In this document: one piece after another, positions 9,000 to 15,845 of the stretch
Layout: each line of letters opens with the position of its first letter
How positions within the stretch are numbered: position 1 is the first letter of the stretch
Origin: JACMQX01 sp044225675
GTDB taxonomy: Bacteria; Pseudomonadota; Gammaproteobacteria; Burkholderiales; Burkholderiaceae_C
Assembly (NCBI GenBank): GCA_044225675.1
Contig: JBGAIH010000001.1
Coordinates: forward strand, 340,467 to 404,466
Length of the DNA: 64,000 bases
Reading direction: 5' to 3'
Program-made: the position numbers and the translations under genes
The notes under the pieces: generated by a model
What the model saw: only the letters and a program-made list of their open reading frames with translations
Databases searched by the model: none
What the model was told of the DNA's origin: nothing

Positions 9000-10469
9000 T
9001 CAGGCGGCGGGCGCCGCCTTCCAGAAATACTTGGTGAAGTCGCGCCGTTCGTCCACGGCCTTGATGCGAAAGCTCATGCGCATGGCCAGGCCGACCTCGA
9101 CGGCGGCCGGCTCCACGTCGGTGAATTCGGCCAGCATGCGGCCGCCGCCTTCGAACTCCAGCATGCCGTAGTAGCCCGGCGGATCGGGCGTGTAGGCCAG
9201 GTTGTCGGCGGTGTAGGTGAGGATGCGCGCGGTGCGTTCGGCTAGCGGATAGTCCTCCAGCGTGACCGCGCCCGCGCCCTCGGCGCTGACCGGGATTTCG
9301 GTGCGCGGGTACTGCACCGCGCCGGTGGCCGGATCGCGCGCGCCGACCAGGCCGAGCACGGTGCGGCGGTTGCGGTACAGGGCCGTGAGCGGCTGCTTCT
9401 GCTCCAGTTCGGCCCGCATGCCGCGCTCCATGTCCAGCCCGCCGGTGAAGGCGAGGAACTTCATGTAGTTCGACTCGGCCTTGCCGCGCGCGAGCCAGCC
9501 TTCGACGCCACGCGGGCGGGCATGGCTTGCGATCGCGTCGGTGGTCTCGAAGGCCAGCACGTCGCAGCCCTGGCCGAAGCCGAGCATCACGATGCGCTCG
9601 CCCGGTGCGGCCTGCGCCAGCGCCTGCGCCAGCAGCACGAGCGGCTGGGCGCTGCCGGCATGGCCCAGCCGCGCCGCGAGCGTGTCCTGCACCGCCGTGG
9701 CGGGGATGCCGGCGGCCTTGGCCAGGCTCTCGGGCACGCCCTTGACGGGTATGGGCACGATGAAGCGGTGCACGTCGGTGCCGGTCAGGCCCAGGCGCTT
9801 GAGTGCCTCGCGCACGGCGGCGCCAGCGATGCGGGTGTAGCCCTCGTCGCGGATCCAGCGGCTTTCCCAGTTGTAGTCGTAGTCCACGCCCTGGCCGCGG
9901 AAGTGGTCGACGAAGTCGACCGACACCGAATGGCTGCCGAGAAAGCGCGCGATGCCGGGGCCGTCGCCGGTGACGATGGCCGCGGCCGCATCGCCGTTGA
10001 TCAGCTCCGCCTCGGAGGCCGGGCGCGCCCGGGCGTGTTCCGAGGCGATGCACAGCACCTGCCGGCCCGGGCCGTCGGGGTCGTGCGAGCCGCCCTGGCT
10101 CTGCGTGCGCAGCGCCTGGATCAGCGCGCCGGTGCCGCATTTCTGGCTGCCCGAGGCGTCGAGCGTGAGCACCGCGTCGCCGAGGTTGAGGGCTTCCTTG
10201 ACGATGCCGCTGTTCTGCCGGTCCGCGAACGGCGCGGAGGTGGACGCGAGCACCACGGTGCCGACGGCCTCGCGCTGCGCGGGCGCGAGCGCGTCACGCG
10301 CGGCTTCGACGGCCATCGTGATCGCGTCCTCGTCCCAGTTGGCCATGGCGCGCTCGCCGCGAGCCAGGCCCTTGAGACCGGGGGCGAACCAGTGATGAGC
10401 CTGCGCGACGACGCTGCGCTGCAGGCGCAGGCGGGGCACGTAGGCGCCGTAGGCTTGGATTCCTGTCAT
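9000..10469 (-). CDS. HMG-CoA synthase-like protein with C-terminal OB-fold (DUF35) domain
   Basis: 489-residue two-part protein. Residues 1 to about 330 have the thiolase/HMG-CoA-synthase fold: an N-terminal YGAYVPRLRL strand, SGSQKCGTGAL at the active-site cysteine region, and a GFGQGCD strand. The last 120 residues form the DUF35 OB fold (AYTPDPPGYYG, RMLAEFTD) and end in KYFWKAAP. The rubredoxin-like zinc ribbon that normally precedes this OB fold has lost all its cysteines: the stretch GARDPATGAVQYP contains none. Such proteins accompany SCP-x thiolases, as here. It may be the thiolase partner, a condensing enzyme, or both. Confidence 0.75.
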   Translation of the reverse strand: MTGIQAYGAYVPRLRLQRSVVAQAHHWFAPGLKGLARGERAMANWDEDAITMAVEAARDALAPAQREAVGTVVLASTSAPFADRQNSGIVKEALNLGDAVLTLDASGSQKCGTGALIQALRTQSQGGSHDPDGPGRQVLCIASEHARARPASEAELINGDAAAAIVTGDGPGIARFLGSHSVSVDFVDHFRGQGVDYDYNWESRWIRDEGYTRIAGAAVREALKRLGLTGTDVHRFIVPIPVKGVPESLAKAAGIPATAVQDTLAARLGHAGSAQPLVLLAQALAQAAPGERIVMLGFGQGCDVLAFETTDAIASHARPRGVEGWLARGKAESNYMKFLAFTGGLDMERGMRAELEQKQPLTALYRNRRTVLGLVGARDPATGAVQYPRTEIPVSAEGAGAVTLEDYPLAERTARILTYTADNLAYTPDPPGYYGMLEFEGGGRMLAEFTDVEPAAVEVGLAMRMSFRIKAVDERRDFTKYFWKAAPAA

Positions 10470-10496
10470 GGTGTTCGATGCCTGTGGGGTGAAGGG

Positions 10497-11381
10497 TCAG
10501 TGAAAGTCGAAGCGGCCGTGGCTCAGCACCACGGCGCCGCCCTCGGCCTCGCGGGTGCGAAAGCGTGCGCTGCCGTCGCCGGCGCGCCAGATGTCGGTGA
10601 TCAGCGTGGCGCCCGGGTACACCGGCTGCGAAAAGCGGCAGTCCATGCGCGCAAAGCGCGCCGCATCGCCGTCGCAGCATCCCTGCAGCAGCGCGCGCGC
10701 GGCCACGCCGTAGGTGCACAGTCCGTGCAGGATGGGCGCGCGAAAGCCGTTGGCCTGCGCCAGTTGCGGGTCGGCATGCAGCGGGTTGCGGTCGCCGCTC
10801 AGCCGGTAGAGCAGGGCCTGGTCGTCGCGCGTGGTGAGCGTGACCGACAGATCAGGCGGGCCGGACGGCGCGTCCTGCAGCGGCGTGAAGCTCGCAGCGT
10901 CCAGCCCGGGCGTGAGGGCGTCGCCCAGGCCGCCATTGCCGCGCAGAAAGGTGGCACGCCGCTCGGTGGCCAGGGCCTGGCCCGTGGCCGCGTCGCTGAT
11001 CTCGCGCCGCGAGTACAGCAGCGAGCCCTTGGCCGCGCCCTTGTCGACGATGCGCTCGATGAACAGCTGGCTCAGCAACTCGCCTTCGGCCGGCAGCGGC
11101 GCGTGCAGCACGAGCGACTGCTCGGCATGCAGCACCTTGCGCCAGTCCACGCCGTACTGCGGCTCCGACAGCCAGAAGCCCGGCCAGGCCATGACCACCG
11201 CCATGGTGGGCAGCGTGACGAGGTTCAGTTCGAAAGCGTGGCGCAGCGCTTCGGGCGTGGTCGCGCCGGTGTTGGACACGCCGACGCCCAGCGCATAGAG
11301 CAGGGTGTCGCGCACGTCGTGGTGGGCACGGGTCTCGCGCGCCGGCAGGCGCACCAGGCGCTGCGGGTCGAAGGCCGTCAT
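10497..11381 (-). CDS. MaoC-family double-hotdog enoyl-CoA hydratase 2
   Basis: Second MFE-2-like hydratase of the window (294 aa). SGDRNPLHAD carries the hydratase-2 catalytic Asp/His, and PILHGLCTYGV follows as expected. It shares its whole layout with the protein at 4753-5736, including WPGFWL- and PQYGVDW-like blocks, but lacks the glycine-rich linker insert. ATG at 11379-11381 overlaps the stop of the SDR gene upstream. Probable role: hydration of an enoyl-CoA made by the acyl-CoA dehydrogenase of the same operon. Confidence 0.85.
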   Translation of the reverse strand: MTAFDPQRLVRLPARETRAHHDVRDTLLYALGVGVSNTGATTPEALRHAFELNLVTLPTMAVVMAWPGFWLSEPQYGVDWRKVLHAEQSLVLHAPLPAEGELLSQLFIERIVDKGAAKGSLLYSRREISDAATGQALATERRATFLRGNGGLGDALTPGLDAASFTPLQDAPSGPPDLSVTLTTRDDQALLYRLSGDRNPLHADPQLAQANGFRAPILHGLCTYGVAARALLQGCCDGDAARFARMDCRFSQPVYPGATLITDIWRAGDGSARFRTREAEGGAVVLSHGRFDFH

Positions 11382-12292
11382 GCCGGATCCCACGCGAACA
11401 CGTCGCCCGAGACCTGCAGTGGCTGCAGGTTGGGCCGGAAGGCGGGGAGCAGATCGCTGGCGATGCTGTCGACCGTCCAGCCGCCGTCGCGGTGCATGGA
11501 GCGCACCGGGCGCGGTAGCGAGAACAGAAAGATCTCGTTCTTGCGCACCGAGAAGACCTGGCCGGTCACGTCCTGGGCGGCGTCGGAGCAGAGGAAGGCC
11601 GCCAGCGGCGCGATCTTCTCGGCCGTCATGGTCTTCAGGCGCTCGACGCGGCGCTTGTCGGCCTCGGTCTCGGTCGGGATGGAGGCGGTCATGCGGCTCC
11701 AGGCGAAGGGCGCGATGCAGTTGGAGCGCACGCCCAGGCGCTTCATGTCGAGCGCGATGGAGGTGGACAGGCCGACCACACCCATCTTGGCGGCCGAGTA
11801 GTTGGCCTGGCCGACGTTGCCGATCAGGCCCGACGTGGAGGTAAAGTGCACGAAGGCGCCCGAGCCCTGCTCGCGGAAGTGCAGGGCGGCGGCCTTGGAC
11901 ACATAGAAGTAGCCGTTCATGTGGACGTTGATCACGTCCTCCCACTCCTTGTGGCTCATCTTGTGGAAGATGCGGTCGCGCACGATGCCGGCGTTGTTGA
12001 TGATGCCGTCGATCCGGCCGAAGCGTGTGACGGCGTCGTTGACCAGTGCGGTGGCGCCAGCCGGGTCGGCGATGCTCGCGGTGTTGGCCTCGGCCTGGCC
12101 GCCCGCTGCGCGGATCTCGGCCACCACCTCGTGGGCCGGGTTGGCCGCCACCTCTTCAGGCGTGTCGCCACCATAGTCGTTGACGACGACCGCCGCGCCC
12201 TGTTGCGCGCATTCCAGCGCGATGGCGCGTCCGATGCCCCGGCCCGCGCCGGTGACGATGACGACTTTGCCCTTCAAGGATGTTCCGCTCAT
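11378..12292 (-). CDS. SDR-family dehydrogenase of the MFE-2 (3R)-hydroxyacyl-CoA type
   Basis: First gene of the - strand operon (304 aa). VTGAGRGIGRA binds the nucleotide, VNDYGGD is the acidic loop typical of MFE-2 dehydrogenases and favours NAD, and NYSAAK holds the catalytic Tyr/Lys. The protein is about 50 residues longer than FabG; the C-terminal extension (RSMHRDGGW onward) is usual in hydroxyacyl-CoA dehydrogenases that pair with a MaoC hydratase. The ATG at 12290-12292 is chosen because an extension to 12346 would run into the tandem dyads. Together with the following hydratase it forms a split MFE-2. Confidence 0.85.
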   Translation of the reverse strand: MSGTSLKGKVVIVTGAGRGIGRAIALECAQQGAAVVVNDYGGDTPEEVAANPAHEVVAEIRAAGGQAEANTASIADPAGATALVNDAVTRFGRIDGIINNAGIVRDRIFHKMSHKEWEDVINVHMNGYFYVSKAAALHFREQGSGAFVHFTSTSGLIGNVGQANYSAAKMGVVGLSTSIALDMKRLGVRSNCIAPFAWSRMTASIPTETEADKRRVERLKTMTAEKIAPLAAFLCSDAAQDVTGQVFSVRKNEIFLFSLPRPVRSMHRDGGWTVDSIASDLLPAFRPNLQPLQVSGDVFAWDPA

Positions 12293-12340
12293 GCTTTGCT
12301 TGTCTCCATGTTGAGCCCCGGAGCTTAGCGGTGGGCGGGC

Positions 12341-12383
12341 AATCATTCAAACTGTTGATTGATTATTCAAGCTGTTGAATAAT
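12341..12383. promoter_or_regulatory. Two tandem dyad operators between the CoA operon and iclR-type gene
   Basis: Two inverted repeats of one pattern lie in the 96-base divergent intergenic region. Site A (12341-12364) has arms AATCATTCAA and TTGATTGATT around ACTG, with one mismatch. Site B (12362-12383) has perfect arms ATTATTCAA and TTGAATAAT around GCTG. The centres are 20 bases apart, two helical turns, so both would face the same side of the DNA. Site B ends 5 bases before the ATG of the IclR gene. IclR tetramers usually bind paired dyads, so autoregulation plus control of the divergent operon is the likely meaning. Confidence 0.7.
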
Positions 12384-12388
12384 CGGAC

Positions 12389-13219
12389 ATGGCTCGCACT
12401 TCAGGCACTCCAGGCACTCCCCGCATTCCTTCCCCGCCCGCCGCCGAGGCGCCTGGCGCTGACAAGGGCTTCGTCACGGTCGGCTCGGTCGTCCATGCGC
12501 TGAACATCCTGCGCCTGCTTGCGCGGGAGCCGGCGCCGCTCGGGGTGACGGCGATCGCGCGGGCGGTGGGCGTCAGCCCGAGTTCGTGCTTCAACCTGCT
12601 CAAGACCCTGTGCGCCGAGGGCATGGCGGAGTTCGATCCCGAACGCAAGACCTACCGGCTCGGCCCGGGCGTGGGCGCGTTGGCGCGCGACGGCATGGCC
12701 GACCCGGCGCTGGCCTTGATGCGGCCGCGCCTGATGGCGATGGCAGCCCAGTACCGGTTTGCGAGCGGGCTGTGGCGCGTATCGGGCGCGGGCCGCATGG
12801 TCCTGGTCGACTTTGCCGACAGCGAGCTGGCCACGCGCATCCACATGACGGTCGGACAGCGCCTGCCGCTGCTCGCGGGCGCCATGGGCCGCTGCGTGGC
12901 GGCGCACAGCGAGCTGTCGCCCCTGCAACTGGCGCAGGCCCTGGGCCAGCTGCGCTGGGCCCGCGCGCCCACGCTGGAGCGCTACCGCAAGGAGGTGGCA
13001 GACGCGCTGCGGCGTGGCTGGGCGCTGGACGATGGCGACTTTCTGCCCGGCATCTGCACGATTGCGGCGCCGGTGCTCGACGACGCGGGCCGCGCGCGCT
13101 ACTGCATCGCCAATACCTTCTTCTCGGGCGAGCACCCCGCCAAGGTGATTGCGCGCATCGGCGCCATGACGGCCGTGACGGCGCGCGAGGCGGCGAGCAT
13201 GCTGTATCCGCCCGGGTGA
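12389..13219 (+). CDS. IclR-family transcriptional regulator
   Basis: Regulator of 276 aa. After a Pro/Ala-rich leader of about 25 residues comes the winged helix-turn-helix (residues about 30-90: LNILRLLAREP, VTAIARAVGVSPSSCFNLLKTL), then the IclR effector domain, which binds small carboxylic acids in characterised members (GICTIAAPVLDD is the usual C-terminal motif). It is transcribed away from the CoA operon at 12292 and shares a 96-base region containing two tandem dyads. Likely a repressor or activator of that operon, responding to a pathway acid. Confidence 0.87.
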   Translation: MARTSGTPGTPRIPSPPAAEAPGADKGFVTVGSVVHALNILRLLAREPAPLGVTAIARAVGVSPSSCFNLLKTLCAEGMAEFDPERKTYRLGPGVGALARDGMADPALALMRPRLMAMAAQYRFASGLWRVSGAGRMVLVDFADSELATRIHMTVGQRLPLLAGAMGRCVAAHSELSPLQLAQALGQLRWARAPTLERYRKEVADALRRGWALDDGDFLPGICTIAAPVLDDAGRARYCIANTFFSGEHPAKVIARIGAMTAVTAREAASMLYPPG

Positions 13220-13267
13220 AGCCTGCGCCGCAGGTGCGCGCCAGCTTGCGGCGGGCTCCGCTGTGAC

Positions 13268-13302
13268 GGGCCAGCTGAAGTGGGCCAGCTGAAGTGGGCC
13301 AG
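13268..13302. repeat. 14-base tandem direct repeat, 2.5 copies
   Basis: The unit GGGCCAGCTGAAGT occurs twice in direct succession and is followed by a partial GGGCCAG. It lies in the 201-base gap between the IclR gene and the phosphatase gene. No hairpin or promoter is apparent. It looks like slipped-strand expansion in non-coding DNA. Confidence 0.8.
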
Positions 13303-13420
13303 ACCTCGGCGGCTTGCATTCGGCAAGGCTCCGGCCGCCAATCCCCACGGCATGCAGGGCCGAGTCCCTCACGCTAGTCTTGCGCTCGCGCCGGGTGGGT
13401 CCGGCATGGTGAGGTGTTCG

Positions 13421-14167
13421 ATGCACGACATGAGCGATCGCCGCCGTCAGCGGCTGTCCGTTGTTTCCCCCGCGGCCGCTTCGGCGCGGGGCTCTTTCCG
13501 CAGCCTGCGCGGCCTGCGCCGCGTGGCTCGTCGCCGGCTCGCAGCCGCGCCCGCGCGTACCCTCGGCGGGCTGGCTTGCACGCTCGCCTGCGTGGGGGCA
13601 GGCTGGGCTGCGGGCATCGCCGCAGCCGTGGCGCAGACGGCCACGCCGGTGCCTGGCGCACCAGCGCCCGCCGATGGCTGGGCGGCGCTGGCCAGTCCCC
13701 CTGCAATCGTCCTGTTCCGTCATGCCACCGCGCCTGGCGTGGGCGATCCGCCACAGTTCCGTCTGGGCGACTGCGCGACGCAGCGCAACCTGAGCGAGGA
13801 GGGGCGCGCCGAGGCGCGGCGCCTGGGTGAGCAGTTCCGCAGCCGGGGCATTTCGGTCGGCGCAGTGCTGACGTCGCAATGGTGCCGCACGCGCGAGACG
13901 GCGCGGCTTGCCTTTGGCGAGCAGGCGGTGCGCGACGAGCCGGCCTTCAATTCCCAGTTCGGCCGGCGCGGGGAGAGCGAGGACAGGCAGACCGCAGCGG
14001 CCCGCGCCGTGCTCGAACGCTGGAGCGGCCCGGGCGTGCTGGTGGTGGTGACGCACCAGGTGAACATCCAGGCGCTGACCGACGGCTTCACCTCATCCGC
14101 CGAAGGCGTGGTGTTGCGCCGGGGCGCGTCGGGGCGGCTGGAGGTGGTGGGGCGGGTGACGCCTTGA
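13421..14167 (+). CDS. Histidine phosphatase family protein, exported or membrane-anchored
   Basis: Histidine phosphatase of 248 aa from ATG 13421 (ATG 13430 is an alternative). An arginine-rich N-terminus of about 50 residues precedes a hydrophobic stretch (LACTLACVGAGWAAGIAAA) ending in AVAQTA, which looks like a signal peptide with a long n-region. The phosphatase core follows: LFRHATAPG holds the phosphohistidine motif, TSQWCRTRETA the second arginine, and VVTHQVNIQAL the second catalytic histidine. Periplasmic phosphatases of this group act on phosphosugars or lipid phosphates; the substrate here is unknown. It stands alone in the locus. Confidence 0.78.
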   Translation: MHDMSDRRRQRLSVVSPAAASARGSFRSLRGLRRVARRRLAAAPARTLGGLACTLACVGAGWAAGIAAAVAQTATPVPGAPAPADGWAALASPPAIVLFRHATAPGVGDPPQFRLGDCATQRNLSEEGRAEARRLGEQFRSRGISVGAVLTSQWCRTRETARLAFGEQAVRDEPAFNSQFGRRGESEDRQTAAARAVLERWSGPGVLVVVTHQVNIQALTDGFTSSAEGVVLRRGASGRLEVVGRVTP

Positions 14168-14235
14168 CCCCATAAGCAAGAGTGCCTACGGCAGTCGGAC
14201 TCGAAACGGACCGCCCAAGATCTCGGCTTTGCGCT

Positions 14236-14517
14236 TCAAGCGGCCAGTTTGGCACTCGCCAATCGGTTGAGGCTCACGCCCTGTTCGGCGGCGGCCATGG
14301 CCAGGTTCCGATGTAACTCCGGCGGAATGCGGACCCGGAACTCACCGCTGTACCGCCTGTCTGCCAGCGCAGGTGGGGGAGGCTCACCGCTCGCATGCAT
14401 GTCGGCGGCGACCTCGGCGACCAGTTTACGGATTCCCTTGAGCGCGGACTCTGGCGTCCTGGCAAGCCAGCTCAGGGACGGAAAATATGTCAATGCGCCA
14501 GCTTGGACAAATCGCAA
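14236..14517 (-). pseudogene. HicB-family antitoxin, N-terminally truncated, no HicA partner
   Basis: 93-residue open frame. The C-terminal half (YSGEFRVRIPPEL, EQGVSLNRLASAKLA) is a ribbon-helix-helix domain typical of HicB antitoxins, and FPSLSWLA is the end of the usual N-terminal RNase-H-like domain. The first half of that domain is missing; upstream the frame runs into the terminator shared with the lipoprotein gene. No hicA toxin gene lies on either side. The protein could still be made as a small RHH DNA-binding protein, but truncation and solitude suggest decay. Confidence 0.65.
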
Positions 14518-14547
14518 AAAAGCCGCCCGAAGGCGGCTTGCCGGCGA
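14516..14547 (-). terminator. Rho-independent terminator of the lipoprotein gene
   Basis: Stem AGCCGCC/GGCGGCT with loop CGAA, followed on the - strand by a run of six U. It lies 34 bases beyond the stop of the lipoprotein gene. The 32-base sequence is identical to the terminator at 15802-15833. Confidence 0.85.
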
Positions 14548-14580
14548 TGAACCGTGCGCCGCGAGACGCGGCGATGGTCC

Positions 14581-15579
14581 TCAGCGGGTCGCGCCGATGA
14601 GCATGAAGGCGGGGTGTGTGGGGTTGCCACGCGCCGCCAACGTCACGGAGAGATTGCCTGCCCGGATCGAGAAGAAGTTCCCGTCGGTCGCGGTGGTCGC
14701 GATCTTTAGCGAAGTGGGGCCGTTGAGGACCGGGGTAGGCGTGCCGGCGATGGTGAATGGCGTGGCAGGAGGCACCTTGCCCGTGATGCTGAACGTCGTG
14801 ATGCCGTCAGTCGTGTAAGAGCCGTCGTAGCTGCTTTCCGTGCCATAGGCGTCGAACGTACCGCCCGCGTAGGCCGGCGTGTTCAGCAGGCCCAGCGTGT
14901 AGCGAAAGCCCGCGCCCTCGGGCGATGCGCGCATGTAGACGCGGTCAGCGCCGATCTTCGCCACCTTGAAGGTGACGGTGCCGGCGGTGCCGGTGCCCTG
15001 GAACTGCGATCCGGAGATCGTCAGCGTGTAGGTGGTGAGGGTCGGGCAGGTCGCGACGGTATAGATGGTGGCGGTGTTGCAGGTGTTCAGCATGCCGCCT
15101 GCCGTGATTTCTGCAGGAAGGATGCGCGAGTCCTGCGGGGCGCCGGACGGCAGGTCGCGCCCGAGCAGGTTGTAGGTGCCGGCAGCATCCGCGAAGGACG
15201 TGGCAAAGGAGCGTGCGGCGATGAACGCGGTGGATGCTCCCGAGGCGCCGATCTTCACCTTGCCGATGAGGCCGTCGGGCAGGGGCGTGAGACCATCGCC
15301 GGTGGTGCTGCCGCTCACGTCGAAGCGCCGCATCGTCGCGTCGCGCGCCGTGAGGTTCAGGGACGCAAGGTCCGAGCCGGTGCCGAAGGTGGCGACCTTG
15401 GTGTTGAAGTCCACCGTCGCGGTGTACTGTTTGCCGTCGGCGGCAAACACCTCATAGGTGCCATTGCGGGAATCGGGCGGAGCCGTCGTGGTGCTGCCGC
15501 CGTCGCCACCGCCGCCACAAGCCTGCAGCAAGGCTGCCATCGCCACCGCAGCGGCGGCACTGTACTTCCTGAACTTCAT
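14581..15579 (-). CDS. Hypothetical surface or periplasmic lipoprotein
   Basis: Protein of 332 aa with a lipoprotein signal peptide: positively charged start, hydrophobic stretch, and lipobox LLQAC with C21, followed by a flexible Gly-rich linker. The rest is rich in Thr, Gly and Ser with short beta-like repeats and no recognisable catalytic motif. A disulfide-capable cysteine pair (CNTATIYTVATC) lies mid-protein. No clear family is recognised. Its own terminator follows, and the 266 bases upstream, including a 16-base palindrome, probably hold its promoter, so it looks monocistronic. Confidence 0.75.
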   Translation of the reverse strand: MKFRKYSAAAAVAMAALLQACGGGGDGGSTTTAPPDSRNGTYEVFAADGKQYTATVDFNTKVATFGTGSDLASLNLTARDATMRRFDVSGSTTGDGLTPLPDGLIGKVKIGASGASTAFIAARSFATSFADAAGTYNLLGRDLPSGAPQDSRILPAEITAGGMLNTCNTATIYTVATCPTLTTYTLTISGSQFQGTGTAGTVTFKVAKIGADRVYMRASPEGAGFRYTLGLLNTPAYAGGTFDAYGTESSYDGSYTTDGITTFSITGKVPPATPFTIAGTPTPVLNGPTSLKIATTATDGNFFSIRAGNLSVTLAARGNPTHPAFMLIGATR

Positions 15580-15681
15580 GGGTTGTCCTGATTTTTTGGA
15601 TGAGCTGCCTTGGGCCGTCGCCTCCGTTCAAGCCGAGGCCCGGCAGCCGGTCGATGCTAGCTGCGATGAGGTCGACACACA

Positions 15682-15697
15682 TCCTCCAATTGGAGGA
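15682..15697. promoter_or_regulatory. 16-base perfect palindrome upstream of lipoprotein gene
   Basis: TCCTCCAATTGGAGGA is a perfect palindrome about 105 bases before the lipoprotein ATG, in a non-coding stretch. It could be an operator for a dimeric repressor. No cognate regulator is adjacent. Confidence 0.35.
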
Positions 15698-15801
15698 GAA
15701 AGCCAGTGCGCGTGGGCTGATTGCAACAGCGGTGCCACCTGCCATTCCGCAGCGGAAAAGTGTCATGCCTGGGTCTCATGCAAACGCGTCGATCCGCCAA
15801 G

Positions 15802-15833
15802 AAAAAAGCCGCCCGAAGGCGGCTTGCCGGCGA
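15802..15833 (-). terminator. Rho-independent terminator of the aminotransferase gene
   Basis: Same hairpin (AGCCGCC, CGAA loop, GGCGGCT, then U6 on the - strand), 13 bases beyond the aminotransferase stop. All 32 bases match the terminator at 14516-14547. Confidence 0.87.
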
Positions 15834-15845
15834 CGCTGCGAGCGC

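Noticed and set aside
9522..11801. 759-codon + strand open frame opposite the HMGS-like, MaoC and SDR genes
   Set aside because: Three well-conserved genes occupy the other strand and overlap it. The translation shows no domain.
13268..13302. Start of a CRISPR array
   Set aside because: Only 2.5 copies of a 14-base unit with no spacers, and no cas genes.
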